This document shows, piece after piece, positions 11,953 to 24,226 of a stretch of 64,000 bases of DNA. The stretch is from Schistosoma haematobium (taxonomy: Eukaryota > Platyhelminthes > Trematoda > Strigeidida > Schistosomatidae), in NCBI RefSeq assembly GCF_000699445.3, contig NC_067201.1, positions 15,183,501 through 15,247,500 on the forward strand, in the 5' to 3' direction. A program made the position numbers and the translations under genes. Under the pieces are notes generated by a model that worked only from the letters and a program-made list of their open reading frames with translations, was not told the origin of the DNA and searched no databases. Numbering within the stretch: position 1 is the first letter of the stretch; every line of letters starts with the position of its first letter.

Positions 11953-12124
11953 CTACTGGTATAGGGGTTGTGGAGATTATTAAGTTTTTTGATTGAGATC
12001 ATGAACCGATTGGTTTTAGACCACCTTTGGAAATCTAGAAGCACTGGACGGCCGTTTCGTCCTATTGTGGGACTCCTCAGCAGTACGCAGTGGTCTAACA
12101 TCAATCGGTTCATGATCTCGATCA
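11953..12124. mobile_element. Foldback SINE family B bounded by a 12-bp target duplication
   Basis: The left arm (11953 to about 12088) is the - strand 3' half: tail plus a hammerhead with an intact core. The right arm (about 12089-12124) is a + strand tail only. The direct repeat AGAAATAACACA at 11941-11952 and 12125-12136 abuts both ends. The tRNA-like head is absent, so the composite is two 3' halves of different length joined inside. It inserted immediately at the edge of the family-E repeat. Confidence 0.8.
12041..12086 (-). ncRNA. Type I hammerhead motif (family B)
   Basis: On the - strand: stem I GTACTG (complement of 12081-12086), CTGAGGA (12074-12080), stem II GTCC...GGAC around a CACAATA loop, GAAA (12055-12058), CGGCCG minimal helix III, GTC cleavage site (12047-12049) and the stem I return CAGTGC (12041-12046). 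Core complete, one stem I mismatch. Activity is inferred from motif only. Confidence 0.65.
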
Positions 12125-12359
12125 AGAAATAACACATATTTCATATGTTTTTGTAAAGGGTATCAATGAAATTAAATTTCAATTTGTTGCTTGTAGCTGC
12201 CTGCTTTCTATTAAATAGACAGTTTTTTTTAAATATAAAACTAGATTAAATTAGACAGTAGTGAAAATGTATTGTTTATTAATAAAGAAAATATTTTAAA
12301 ATATTAATAAGAGTTAATTATTTGATTAATTCTGTAGTTTACACTACAAATTGATCTCA

Positions 12360-12975
12360 TTTAGATGAATACTGAAAATCAAGAAGCGTTGAACAGTTGT
12401 TTCAAACTAGTATAGGACTTTTCAAGTGTCTGCAACCGCAAACTCATCGAAGATTAAATTCAAAGCCTTGATGTTTTATGAAAAATGCTTAACCTTCAAA
12501 CTAACAAGTTGGCATCTCATGTATTTATGTGTCTAATTACGTTCATTTCACAGTATTATGTACTCACAACCAAATGCTATTGGTGAGCAACCGTTTGACA
12601 TTCGAAATGGGTGAACTCTACTGTTCACTACTTTGCACTATAACTCAGTATATTACCTCCGAAAATACGTCACTAGTTAGCATATAAAAATTATCACTAG
12701 AAGGAAATTTGTGAGGATTGTTACATTTCCAAAATGTACACCTTAATTAAGCATAAGATGATTACACAACATTGCAAATTATTCAAAATTAGGAATGTAA
12801 ACTATTGGTTGCCGAATTAGTGGTTTAAAGATTCAATGCTCACCGTTAGGTTCTGCGTTCGATTTCATACGACGTTGTATAGAGGTGTCAGAGAAATTCC
12901 TTACTGGGACAGAATAACTATTAAGTGCTTCCTACACTTCAATGATTATCTAAATGAGATCAGTTTGTAATGAAA
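12360..12975. repeat. Two highly degenerate SINE family B copies
   Basis: 12360-12540 (- strand) and 12800-12975 (+ strand) keep recognisable fragments of the tRNA-like head, the stem II/GAAA region and the tail, but with many substitutions. They are older copies with no intact hammerhead. Confidence 0.45.
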
Positions 12976-13059
12976 ACTATAAAATCTAACAGTTTTTACA
13001 AACACATTATACTCATCATTCCATGATAGTTAATTATTTTCTCTTAATAAAGCTTATCA

Positions 13060-13350
13060 GTGAAACTATAATTTACGGACGACCTTTGAGCGACATCAAA
13101 AAGACCTTGAGAATATCCATCTACATACTACGATTAAATGAGTGTCATAAACCAGTGTGAAGAATTAGGATTAATAGTTACAGTTGATAATTAAGGTTAG
13201 GAATTAGATCTAAGATCTTCATCACGAATTGACATCAGCTTTAATGCCAAAATTCTATTTAGCCAATTGACTTAATTAATTTCGCGCCAAAATTCAAGTC
13301 CTGTTATCGTAAATCTGATTGGTTTCGTCCTTAAATTATAGTCTCGCCAA
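13060..13350. mobile_element. MITE-like element, family C (copy 1)
   Basis: 291 bp with imperfect terminal inverted repeats of about 20 bp: left GTGAAACTATAATTTACGGA, right the complement of GGACGAAACC... to GGCGAGACTATAATTTAAGG. Flanked by a 7-bp direct repeat CTTATCA at 13053-13059 and 13351-13357. A second copy with the same termini lies at 42691-42980. There is no coding capacity, so it would depend on a transposase in trans. Superfamily unknown; the 7-bp duplication should be confirmed with more copies. Confidence 0.65.
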
Positions 13351-13424
13351 CTTATCAAGTAAATATATATTTTGATCAAAAAGCTAAAAGATTATTATCA
13401 TCACTTATAAGGATTTTATCATTT

Positions 13425-13600
13425 TGATCTGTATTGTAAAATTTAATTTTTGGACCACTTAAAATGCCTCATCATTGAATGCTGGTTTTAAAAAGTGATT
13501 TTTGAGATGATGAAGAAAATTCACAGCTGAAGAGATTACTTTTGATATTGTTTCTGAGTTCTCAGAGTTAAATGATCAAATTGTGAAACTCTCAGTGTAA
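13425..13600 (+). repeat. Dispersed repeat, family G (copy 1)
   Basis: Matches 18200-18425 in inverted orientation: a block around GAAAATTCACAGCTGAAGAG, then a GAGTTCTCAGAGTTAAA block. No open frame or terminal structure was seen. Confidence 0.5.
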
Positions 13601-14525
13601 TTCTGAACAACGTTCTTAGTGTTTTCTTCATTTAGAAGTAAATTTTTTAGTTATTTTATGAGTATCAGCGAAATCTAATGTCAGTACAAGATCATCAGAA
13701 TGAACAGATTTTTAACACACTTAGTATAACTGGAAAGGTTGACTTCTGAATGAAGCAAACATTGAAGATGTTGAAGATGCCACAGGTTTGACAACTCTTC
13801 AACCAGTAACAACTAATATGAAACGTACCCACCAAGTGAAATCAGAAGGCAGAAGCGAGGAGTTTCGAAAATATATTTGATAGGCTACCAATATATCGAG
13901 GATTGACTGATGTAGACTGGCTAGCGATTGCAGGGGATGTTGAGCATGGAGTTCCCATTCGTGATCTGGTGCGGATGCATGACCGAGTGCATTCAGCTAG
14001 GTGAATCCATTTAAATCAATATGGTCAGCATCTAATGTTGAAGACTTGCAGAGCTACTTATTTTGGGGATTTATTTACCTCTACAATGTTATCCTGAACA
14101 ACGATGAAAGTTGAGTTATTAAACCATTTGGCTCAGAGAACTTAACAACACTAAAAGTGAATTTTGTTATTGTTATCTACTCTTACCAGCTGAATCATTA
14201 AAAGAAAATAAACAACAAACATAAGATGAGAAGTTTCATGTCAATTTGCTACTCGTTAAAGATGAACACTGATACATATTTTAGTAAACAGTTGTAAAGA
14301 TTGTATTTACATTTGAATAATTTGATCCGGTTATTAATGAATTTGTAGGTATCATTACCAAGGTTTGATTTGATAATTTCGAATAAATTGACCATTGGGT
14401 AGATTGTTATAAGTAAATAATATATTTATTTTCTGAAGAAGTGGCTTAAACTAAGTCACTAAATCTAATTTTTATACTCATTGTGATATTACAAATATAT
14501 TATTTAGTTTCAAAGATTGTTTAAT
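13601..14525. other. AT-rich DNA with repeat fragments
   Basis: A short block near 14100-14150 resembles dispersed repeat D. 13800-14030 is less AT-rich than its surroundings but shows no conserved protein in any frame that I recognise. Confidence 0.4.
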
Positions 14526-14750
14526 TCCGTGAATTGATTGAAGTTAGACACCAACATCATTGGATGTCGGTTCAGTTGACTAGAGGTTAACCGTTCACGT
14601 GCAAGACTGAGTGTCCTAGTTCCAACTCTATGGCAGAATCGTTGATGTACATTGCTCAGGAGTCCCATACTACTACGTAACGGCCATCTGGTGCTTCCAG
14701 GTTTTCAATGGTGATCTAACTTAGATCGATTCATGATTTCAGTGAAATTC
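14526..14750 (+). repeat. SINE family B, single-orientation copy
   Basis: 5' lead-in (GATTGAAGTTAGACACCAAC), tRNA-like head with GACTAGAGGTTAACC as A-box region, a decayed B box, a hammerhead zone with a mutated core (CTCAGGA, GTAA) and the tail. This is the ordinary one-armed form. Confidence 0.65.
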
Positions 14751-16165
14751 ACTGACTGATATTTAAGTTCACCATGAATTATTTCAAAAAATCACGTTTA
14801 TACATAAAAGACTATAATTTGTTAAGTTAATGAAGCATCTTCAGTATTAGATGAAGATCGTGTCGTATCACAAATCGACAACTGAACTTCAATCCATTTG
14901 TCCAAAGGTATCTTAGTAAATCTATAACTTGAATGTTCCGAGTACAACTTCATGAATATGGGGTATCAGTATATACAATTGAAAAGTCTTAAACTAACTA
15001 TTCAATGTTTACTGATTTTTCATAACCCTTTACCTGATATTGCATCGTGACAAAATTTAATCATGAACTCTCATCAGTTTGTTCAACATTCTCTCGTAGT
15101 AACAACTAATATGTAGATAGGTAAATTATTCTAATTTCATGTTAAAATAGTATAGAATTAGATAAATAGTTCAAAAAAAAAGAATTCACTATTCCCTTAA
15201 TAACAACAGTAAATAATACAGACAAAAAACATATCGATCATAATTGCCAATTTATAATGTACTCCAAAGGGGATAACAAATTATGATAATTACTCCCAGT
15301 GCTATTATTACTAGTGTTAGCATTTTATAAAAGCCAACATGCACGTATGTACAATTATATACATATATATAAACACATACAAATATCAGTATGAGATCTA
15401 GCTTAGATCGACTTGTGAATTCAACTATGTTAAAAAAAAAAACATACAAATATATTTGTTCATCGAAGAGGAACATTCACAGAATATGGGATATATACTT
15501 AATTTATTCATCTATATTCAATTTTTGTAATCTAAAATAATTAATAGACCAAACAATAAACCATACATGCTCAAATACTCAAATGTAAATTATTTGCACA
15601 TAAATAGAACTGCCTATAACATAATAAATTTTGCCACTAGACAAAACAATTATTGTTACAAATGGTAATTATGGAAATATATCAGTTTCCTATATAACAG
15701 TTTCATAGGATTCTAGAAATCAGTCTCACTTTAAAGAATATTCAATAAACAATATTAACTAGTTGTGAGTAGTCATTAACAGTAACTATCTAATCCAGAT
15801 TTTGTACTAGTTGACACTTATTAGAAAGGTAGTATTTATATCTCCTCTGTGAGATTCGTACCCCAGTCATCCAGTGTAATTGTCTAATACATTACTACTA
15901 TTACTTTTCGTAACATGACCTAGTGTATGCAATATTAAGTCACTTGAACCCGTTGTAACAATACAATTTAATCTATAGAATTTGGTTAACACTAAGTCCC
16001 TAGATAGATATGAGTTAAGTTGACAAACAGTGATCAGTCAGTCATTTGTGTATACCCGTGTAAATTATCATTTGTGCATGTTAATATCATTCTAGTTAGT
16101 TGAAAAAAAGACATCTGAACGCATAATGATCAATTTAAGTGTAGGAAGCCAATATACCTGAAGTG
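14751..16165. other. AT-rich non-coding DNA
   Basis: A family-B tail fragment is recognisable near 15388-15425. The other sequence is AT-rich with short TA repeats and no gene signal. Confidence 0.45.
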
Positions 16166-16177
16166 TGTTTCTTGATA

Positions 16178-17073
16178 CTACCCCCATTTCTTCTTCTTCT
16201 GGTGGTCGATTGGATCATGAAGATTTACGCATTTGAAGGGAAGCATGGAATACAATCGAGAGCTTGCATCCAACTAAACGATTTGAGCTTCACAGATCAC
16301 CACTCACTTCTATCTCATATACACCAACAAATCCAGGTCAAAACAACCAGTGTAGCAGCAGTCTCTGAACAAGTAAACCTCAACATACACAAGGGAAAAG
16401 GCAACAACTTACAACACAACACAGAAAACACCAACTCAAACGCATTTGATGGAGAAAATCTCGAAGAGGTTGAATCTCATGCATCTGGGAAACATCATCG
16501 ATGAACAATGAGGATCGGATACAGACAAAAAGACAAAGATCAACAAAGCAAGGACAGCATTCAGACAGTTGGAGAACATATGGAACTCGAAACAAATGTC
16601 AACCAACATCAAAGTCACAATCTTCAACACGGACACCAAAACAGTTCTACTGTACGGAGTCGAAACTCTGAGAACTACTGCAACCATGATCGAATTCGCA
16701 CAGGTATTTATGAACAGTTGTCTACGTAAGATACTCAATGTGCGTTGACCAGATATCATCAGCAACAACTTCTGTGGGAGAGAACAAACGAACTTCCAGC
16801 TGAAGAGGAAACTACGAAACGATATTGGAAGTGGATAGAATGTAACATCACGGAAATCATCAAACGGTATCCGGAAGCAATCGCTAACCTGGAATCGTGA
16901 AGGGAAGCGGAAAATGGGAAGGCCTAAGAACACACTGTGTTGAGAGTTGGAAGCAGACATGAAAATGTTGAATAATAACTGGGAAGAACTAGAAAGGGCT
17001 TCCCATGACAGAGTTGGATGGAGAATGTCGGTGGGCGCCCTATGCTCCTTAACAGGCGTAAGTATGTAATTAA
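16178..17073 (+). pseudogene. 5'-truncated RTE retrotransposon (copy 2)
   Basis: It encodes the end of the RTE reverse-transcriptase protein: VVDWIMKIYAFEGKHGIQ is the segment leading to the active-site region, followed by the C-terminal segment and the CTCCTTAACAGGCGTAAG end. Frames are broken several times. The flanks carry TGTTTCTTGATA (16166-16177) and TGTTTCTCGATA (17074-17085), a 12-bp duplication with one mismatch. The first ~10 bp inside are not matched in the related copy. From about 16190 to the end it appears identical to the - strand copy at 30390-31260, broken frames included. The 174-residue open frame on the - strand is an antisense shadow. Confidence 0.8.
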
Positions 17074-17085
17074 TGTTTCTCGATA

Positions 17086-18199
17086 TCTAGTAAGTCATTA
17101 ACACATATCATCTGTAAGTATGAATGACAACATATCTATTTATGAATTCGAAGCAAGCGAATTTCACCTTTCTACTGAACAAAAAATTCAACATAAAAAC
17201 AATCATACTAATTTCATACGATCATCTAAAATCAAACGATAACTAATTCGTTATCGAGTCAAACTAATCTATTCAGTACATTAATAGCAGTCGATCGATA
17301 TACATGTAATTCCGACAACAATTAAGGACTAGAGAATATGAGAAATTGATCTGAATTATATGATACGCTACAGCTAAATGAAAATTCTTTCCCTAATTGG
17401 ATTGTTTTACGTTAACGGTAGAAATGTTTTTTTTAGGCCGATAAAATCTCTCTTTATATAGTGATAACTATGAATCATAGTATTTAATAAAATCATGGAA
17501 TAAAGGTTAACATCTAACGTTTTTCTGAACTAATTAACTAATATTTAAAGTTGTCTATTATCAGTGTCTGGTATTTATTTAGAAGTTATTGAAAACTAAA
17601 TGGGGTGGATAATTAGACTCTAAAATTCTCTTTTAATTAGCGCTTGTATTCGGCTAGAGAACGGAATTTAAGGCATTCATATCTTTTACTGATTATGTCA
17701 TCATTCAGTCGATTATGTTAAAGATCAGTAATCCACTTTCCCATGATTTCAGTTAGTTCTCAGTAAAACAACACTATTATTTATTGCTGTCGAAGATTTT
17801 TTCGCTCTGAAATTGGTTGACTCCATCAGTTATAGCTTCTCACTGAAACTTTAAAAAATCCATTACTCACCTATATACACATTCACAGAGTATGTAGAAA
17901 AAAACCCGGGTATTCCAAACATTTCAGTGTTTAAACATAACTGAGTGGTCACCTATCGTTCGTTTCAGCTTACAATTGATATTATTTTGAAGATGTTTAT
18001 AAATGAAACCAATAACTATCAATATTATAATATTGAAAACAACTTAGTAACTGTTCACCAGCAAAGTCAATAAATAGCCTAGAGAGCACTTCCAACTACT
18101 TAACATTAAATAACTTGAAAATTACAGGATTTGATTATGCAGTGCTTTTCTACAACTAATCATTTCCCCTAACATTCCTTCTCTGAGCACATACATAAA
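17086..18199. other. AT-rich non-coding DNA
   Basis: No gene or bounded repeat was recognised in this stretch. Confidence 0.45.
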
Positions 18200-18800
18200 G
18201 ATGGTTTCACAATTTAACCGTTTAACTCTGAGAACTCAGTAACAATACCAAAAGTAATCTTTCCAACTGTGAATTTTCTCCACCATTTCATAAATCACTT
18301 TATAAAACCATGCCAAATTTTTCTTTGCAATACAACAAATTGACTTGAGTAAGCATTTGATTATGAAGAATTTCAATTGGTTCAAAAATTAGATCATATA
18401 ATACAGATCAGAATTCGAATAGCTCACTGATATCTGATGATGTTGTCGAGAAGGACAATGAAAGTTTCATGATTAAACCATCCAGTTCAGAGAAAGAAAC
18501 TCCACCAAATATAGTGTACAACTGCTCAGCAGTGTGAATTTGTGTATTATCACCAAATAAGATGGGACCAAAAGATTCTTGAAGTATTTCAACGAGAATC
18601 TTACTTACAAATCACTGAACCAAGCATCAAACAGCTCACAGTCTTTGAAATTTGACTAGTTTTGTTGTGATGATAGTTTGTTTGAAAAGACTTTTGATAT
18701 GCGTTTCATATTGTATTAGTAAAACTGATCCATTTCATAGGATTCGAACCTTTATTATTTTGTTTCAGAGTTTCGGAGGTAACTTCTGAACAAATCTGGA
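18200..18800 (-). repeat. Dispersed repeats G and D, adjacent inverted copies
   Basis: 18200-18425 is the inverted counterpart of 13425-13600, and 18425-18800 that of 1140-1545. The junction near 18420 suggests that G and D are parts of one larger family or a nested pair. GGATTCGAACCTTTA near 18740 is the complement of a B-box-like motif. Confidence 0.5.
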
Positions 18801-20810
18801 TAAATTTATAGGGCGAAAATAAATGAAAGTTCATGTTTATTCTCCATTCAAATCTTTCTTCTTCCTCTTCTTCTTCTTCTTCTCCTCTGCCAACATTGAC
18901 AAAGAGAACTATATGCATACAGAACTAAATTAGTTAAAAATCTATTCTATCTGTTTTCAACTCAATATGGATAAGATTTTAAGGACAAATCGATCAAATA
19001 ATAAAGGTGACACTTTAGAATAGATTTTTTGAAACTCAACTAAATTAAATAGATAATGCAAAATACGAAGTACTTATTTTAAATGGTTGAGAGTAGTCGA
19101 TAATGAACCCTGTTTGATGTAAGTTTTGCACTATTTGTGGTTCATTGTATGTTTAGTTTTAGGAGAGTTGATAGTTCTTATGGAATTTGAACTAACGTCA
19201 CTTAGTTTTACGGTGACAGAGCTTACCATTATAGTATTCGGTCAATTCATTACAAGGTATTATTCCCACTTATTGTCACAGAACAATCATAATAAACTTG
19301 TTTCCAACTTGGTTAATGCTTTAAGCCATAGTTTTTCAACTGATTATTGAGAATTTCACTTTCAAATTTGTCATTCGTGAGGATTAAGAACAATCTGGTG
19401 GAGTTTAATAACTCAATTTTTATCTAGTTGCGATGGTCAGTTTGTTGAACCCAAGTAAAAGTATTTGTGCAGACACCGGTATTTTTATTCTTCTTCCAAA
19501 TATCCAACAGTTAGACAGATAATATGATGATGGATGGTAGTATGTAGTAAGCAGAGTACCCTGTTTGATATAACATTTCACATGAACAATGAACACCAAT
19601 AATTCATTTCATTAAGCGCAAATCATCCGTTACTTGTCCTGTGTACACAGGAAGACAGAATAAAATTACTCTCTTTCTCTCTCTGTTCACATTGATAACT
19701 ATGAATGTTGTTCAATTTCCTTTATCTATCCCATATTTATGGAGTTTCAAATTGAACCACTCACTATCTGATACTTATTGAAGTAAATTTATCTCAACCA
19801 TATCGTTTAATTATTCAAACATTTTGACTTTTCTAGTTATACTTGGGATTACTTCATTGGCGAAATTTCCAAAAATGTATGAGGATAATTTGCCAAAAAC
19901 AAATTATACTCAACAATTTCAACTACAATGTGTAGTGTTGTTCTCATGTATCGTTTATTCTTCTTATGTATTTTAGAAAATTACGTTATTCTATTGTCAT
20001 TACATAAAGTCTGTCTATTATTAAATCTAATGTCCAGTAGGAATATAATCTGGTTTGTCTGAACTGATGAGAAGTTCTGAGAATAGAATTTGACAAATTA
20101 CCATTCATTTCTGGGTACCTAATTTAGTTTGTTTCCCATTTCGATCCTACCTAAAGAAGTAATTCTATGCATAACTCAATCATTTCATTTCCAAAACATT
20201 TAGATCTCGTGTAAAACACTTCATTCAATGGTTATAAGGGAAAAGTGTTAGTTACAATGCATACGGGTTTTGATTGCAGTCCTCCATGAGGTCCGGAATG
20301 GTCACCCATGATGAATAGTATGTTGTGACGAACTAGCTACCTAGTGCACATCGATTTCCACCTGTATCGCATCTGAGATTAGTTTTTGACCAGTATTGCT
20401 TAAAAAGTCAAATACTCGTCACTAAAGACATTCATCTAAATAAAAGCACTTGTAAACTAATATCAAAGAGACAACCAATAACATCCAGGAAGACCCTGGA
20501 TGGTAACTTTATTTTTGTTTAGCACAGAACACCAACGTACAACCATATCAACAAAATGGGTTGAAAAACATCAGCCTATCAGGTCTCATAGTGAGTAGCA
20601 TTCATTGAGAATCCTTATGCACAAAAACATGTTCACTCTATCATTCTCTCATGGATTTAGCATTCAATTCTTTCTACTGTTTAAAAGTAATTTTAATCGA
20701 CAATTATTCTGACAGTCAGTTACCCTGTACTTTATATACATTAAAATTGGAAAATTATATCCCATCTGTAATTTATCTCCATCTTAATATTTCTTTTCAT
20801 TAGCTAATAG
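18801..20810. other. AT-rich DNA with a TTC repeat
   Basis: A TTC/TCC repeat at about 18853-18885 gives an accidental poly-Glu frame on the - strand. The rest shows no gene, RNA or element boundary that I can support. Confidence 0.45.
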
Positions 20811-21392
20811 ATAGTCAAGTAACTTCGTTGAGATAGTCGATATTCTCAAAACAACTTATGATACAATATCAGTTTTGATTTCGATTTTTTATTTTCTATA
20901 ACACCACAATATTTGATCATTATAAGACTCTCAATCACATAAGTCAACTAGTAACAAAACTGTATAGATTTCATAAACGGAATCTGTCAAAAGAATATCC
21001 TCTTCATTAAACTGTATTTGATTCTTCGTCAGTGACACGATGTATATCCTCCGTTATTTAAACAGTGAATTAATTAACTTAACCACTCACACTGAGATTG
21101 TGGAAGAGATTATCGAAGTTTAACATATGTCAACATCACAATTATGCTGACATGATCTTTTTGTTACATTAGAAGAAACAATAATGATGGTACAGATAAT
21201 AATTGTTTACATACTAAATAATAGTTGAAGTAAACTCAACTCACATCACCACACTTCCGCATTACACACACACACACACATATGAACATGCACATGGAAA
21301 TACAGCACTCAGGCACATACATTCATTCATATTCGCATTTCAACTTCAAAGTACTTAGGTTTACAAGATACAATTATTATTTCACTCTTTCA

Positions 21393-21425
<33 letters not shown>

Positions 21426-22010
21426 TCAATGATAATAATAATAATAATGACGGCGATAACTACTAATGGCAACATCCTATCATCAGTAAAATGTGTAATT
21501 ATCTCGTAACAATGAAGATAAATAATATTGGTTGCTAAGTTATTTTATAATAAAATTGAGATCTGTCCAAATGTGAGTTTATTTCATTCATTTTCCATAT
21601 AGATATACAAATACATATGTATATATTCATATGATCACTAAGCAACAAATTCTATTATTCGTTTAGATGAAATACTGTGTATGAACACAGATATATCAGG
21701 AAAAGTGATGAGAATAAGGCGCCTGATCAGATTGGATTTTACCTATTATATTTTTCGGAAATTATATACAATTTAAACAGAGATGGATGGTAAGCATCAG
21801 TAGAATTCAGCACGCAACATTTCGTCCTACCTACAACTCGTCAGTTTGATGTGCTTGTATCCTAGAAGTGATGTCCCACTCCACTCCATGATCTGAATCC
21901 ACTACCGTTCACTTGAAAACACTATCACGTTATTCCATTAGCTACTGAATTGAAATGGGTAGAACTATCTGTACTAATAATATAGAGTGAAGGAACAATT
22001 ATTAATAAAA
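20811..22010 (+). repeat. Left arm of a 1.2-kb inverted repeat
   Basis: This segment reappears inverted at 28823-30015. The two arms are about 99% identical by eye. Differences are single substitutions (for example TCAAGT versus TCACGT at the outer edge), a small indel near GAGATCTGTCC, and different AAT repeat lengths. The inner edge is at ATTAATAAAA (22001-22010), the outer edge at ATAGTCA (20811). A family-A SINE lies inside near the inner end. There is no coding potential, and the arm termini show no transposon signature. Confidence 0.85.
21781..21955 (-). repeat. SINE family A inside the left arm
   Basis: On the - strand there is a worn tRNA-like head and a hammerhead zone: CTGACGA, a weak stem II GTTG...GGAC, and GAAA intact. 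Stem I is poorly paired. The copy was duplicated with the arm (see 28888-29055). Confidence 0.65.
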
Positions 22011-22816
22011 TGAGATTGAATTACACTTGATAAATAGTTTCGATAGACAATGATTATCAATATAGATCTTTATGCATAAATATATCGGCCTAATTCACCA
22101 TACCACATTCACATATGAAGATGAAAATAAAAAAACTTAACCGAAATAATATAGTAGCAATGATAAAAGTTATTTGACATGAATGATGAATTAATTATGA
22201 TTAGTTAATTAAAAATGATTAGGATTAAGCATTAAGAGTTAATTTATTGTTAATATTAAGAGTATTAGGATTACAACTTTTAATGTTGGGAGTTAGCATT
22301 AAGATATCTGATTTGAATGGGAGAATACTATTTGCAAACAGAAATAACCTTTTGTATACTTTAAATTGCATCAACTACTCTCAGGTAGAATACTTATCTG
22401 TAGCAGGGATTTATTATATTTTAGTTCACATATCATTTCATGATCTCTATATGATTACACAAAATATATTTACATCAATTTCGATTTTAGAAACTGGATA
22501 TGGGAGATATTTGGCCTAGTTTATTATAAAATGCAATCCCTCTTACGCTGTACCTAGAATTTCGTGTAAAAATCTGAGTGACGCTATCTTAAATCTGATC
22601 AACTAATTCAATATTGTCAGTATTGTATAGTTTTATTGTGAAGTCCATTATTATTTTGGGTACAAAAAAAAGATACCTTAATCTTTTTCTTGAAAAAATG
22701 TTTGTCGCATCGATTCTATTATGAGATTGTCGATATTACAAACTAACTTACTACGTTGACTACTTAAGGAAAGCTCAACTTATTCACAATAAGTATATAT
22801 ATATAATTTCTATTAT
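22011..22816. other. AT-rich spacer between left arm and RTE
   Basis: TTAG/TTAAG-rich DNA at about 22195-22300 and no recognisable protein. The 90-residue open frame at 22247-22519 has no domain and a random composition. Confidence 0.45.
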
Positions 22817-23014
22817 TATTATTAACAACTCCGCCTGTAGCTCTTCTAGAGTTACTCCCGGTCTCAAGCCCGGGTAAAGGAGGAGGGTTGCGTATTAGGT
22901 TAGCGGCCCCATCCCTTAGAAAACTAACTCGCTAAAAAAACGCTTACCAGAAAAAACAATTCAAAACATTTCAACGCTGCCCTGGGAGTTTGAGGGTCTT
23001 CATTTAGAAGAACT

Positions 23015-24063
23015 ATGAGGCCTCATGGTGAAAGCCGAGTTCCTTCTAAAGCCACGAGACCGATTCCACTTCTAACAACCAGAGCAAAAATTTTTATAGG
23101 TACATGGAACGTACGGGCAATGTGGAAGACCAGTCAAATAGCAACGGAAATGAGGAGATAAAACTTGGCAGTACTGGGAATCAGCGAAACCCATTGGACT
23201 CAAGCTGGACAACAAAGGCTAAATATGGGAGAGATGCTGCTGTACTCCGGTCACGAAGAGGAAAATGCTCTGCACACTCAGTGAGTTGCTCTAATGCTGT
23301 CCAAAGTAGCATTAAATGCACTTGTGGGATATGAATCTCACGGTTCCAGAATCATCAAAGCATCATTCAAAACAAAGAAGGAGGGGATCACAATGAATAT
23401 TATCCAATGTTATGCACTCACCAATGATAGCAACGACGACATTAAAGATCAGTTCTACGAGCGGCTGCAATTAATCATAGAGAAGTGCCCAAGAAAGGGC
23501 TTCACCATCCTGATGGGAGATCTAAACCCCAAAGTCGGAATAGACAACACCGGGTATGAAGATATCATAGGACGACATGGACTGGGAGAGAGAAACGAGA
23601 ATGGGGAAAGATTTGCAAATCAGTGTGCATTCAACAAATTGATCATAGGAGGCACAATATTTCCACACAAACGTATACACAAAGCTACATGGATCTCACT
23701 GGACCACACCACAAAGAACCATATAGATCATATTTGCATCAATAACAAATTCCGAATGACAATGGAAGATGTGAGAACTAGGAGAGGAGCTAACATAGCT
23801 CCAGATCACCACCTAGTTGTGGCCAAGATGAAACTGAAGCTGAAGAAGAACTGGACAACTGGACAAACAGCATTACAAAGGTTCAATACAGCCTTCCTTC
23901 GAGATACTGATAAACTCAATGAATTCAAGATAGCTCTCAACAACAGGTTCCAAGCCTTACAAGATCTACTGAAGGAAGAAGAAACTACGATGGAGGACAG
24001 CTGAAAAGGTATCAAAGGAGCACTGACTTCAACGTGTCAAGGGGTTCTGGGCCTAAAGAAGCA
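23015..24063 (+). pseudogene. RTE endonuclease domain, interrupted by stops
   Basis: From ATG at 23015 the frame gives GTWNVR (the TWN motif of the endonuclease family), then TAA (23159-23161), ISETHW, TGA (23282-23284), then an uninterrupted stretch containing IIQCYA, ILMGDLNPKVG, RIHKATW, IDHICI and PDHHLVVAKMK, closing with TGA (24002-24004) where family members usually have Trp. These are the catalytic landmarks (GDLN, and the final SDH written here as PDH) of the exonuclease/endonuclease/phosphatase fold that nicks target DNA. The reading frame would continue into the reverse transcriptase beyond the inserted LTR element. Confidence 0.88.
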
Positions 24064-24215
24064 TGTGGTGTTTGAATGGACTAATGATACCTTTGTACTG
24101 GTTGAATGTTTGATTTCGAATTCTAAATACAATACATTCGTTGGTGCCTGTGTCTTCTTAATTCAATTTCGTTAATCCTGGAATTCCTAATTCACACGAC
24201 AATTGGAATACTATA
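24064..24215 (+). repeat. 5' LTR of the Gag-only element
   Basis: 152 bp starting TGTGGTG and ending ATACTATA, so it has the TG start but not the usual CA end. TTGGCGTCGTGA follows directly and starts with TGG after one base, as tRNA primer-binding sites do; it overlaps the Gag start codon. Confidence 0.85.
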
Positions 24216-24226
24216 TTGGCGTCGTG

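Noticed and set aside
9011..12130. CRISPR-like array
   Set aside because: The repeats are dispersed, of mixed orientation and length, and carry SINE structure; there are no regular spacers, and the genome is a eukaryote.
16436..16960. 174-residue open frame on the - strand (also 30489-31013 on +)
   Set aside because: It is the antisense reading of the RTE reverse-transcriptase copies, and it occurs twice only because the two copies are identical.
18706..18918. Poly-glutamate peptide
   Set aside because: Encoded by a TTC microsatellite antisense reading and part of repeat D.
21395..21440. Poly-isoleucine peptide in both inverted arms
   Set aside because: AAT microsatellite; its presence in two places reflects the arm duplication.
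22247..22519. 90-residue open frame
   Set aside because: No recognisable domain, codon composition of AT-rich spacer, and no splice context.
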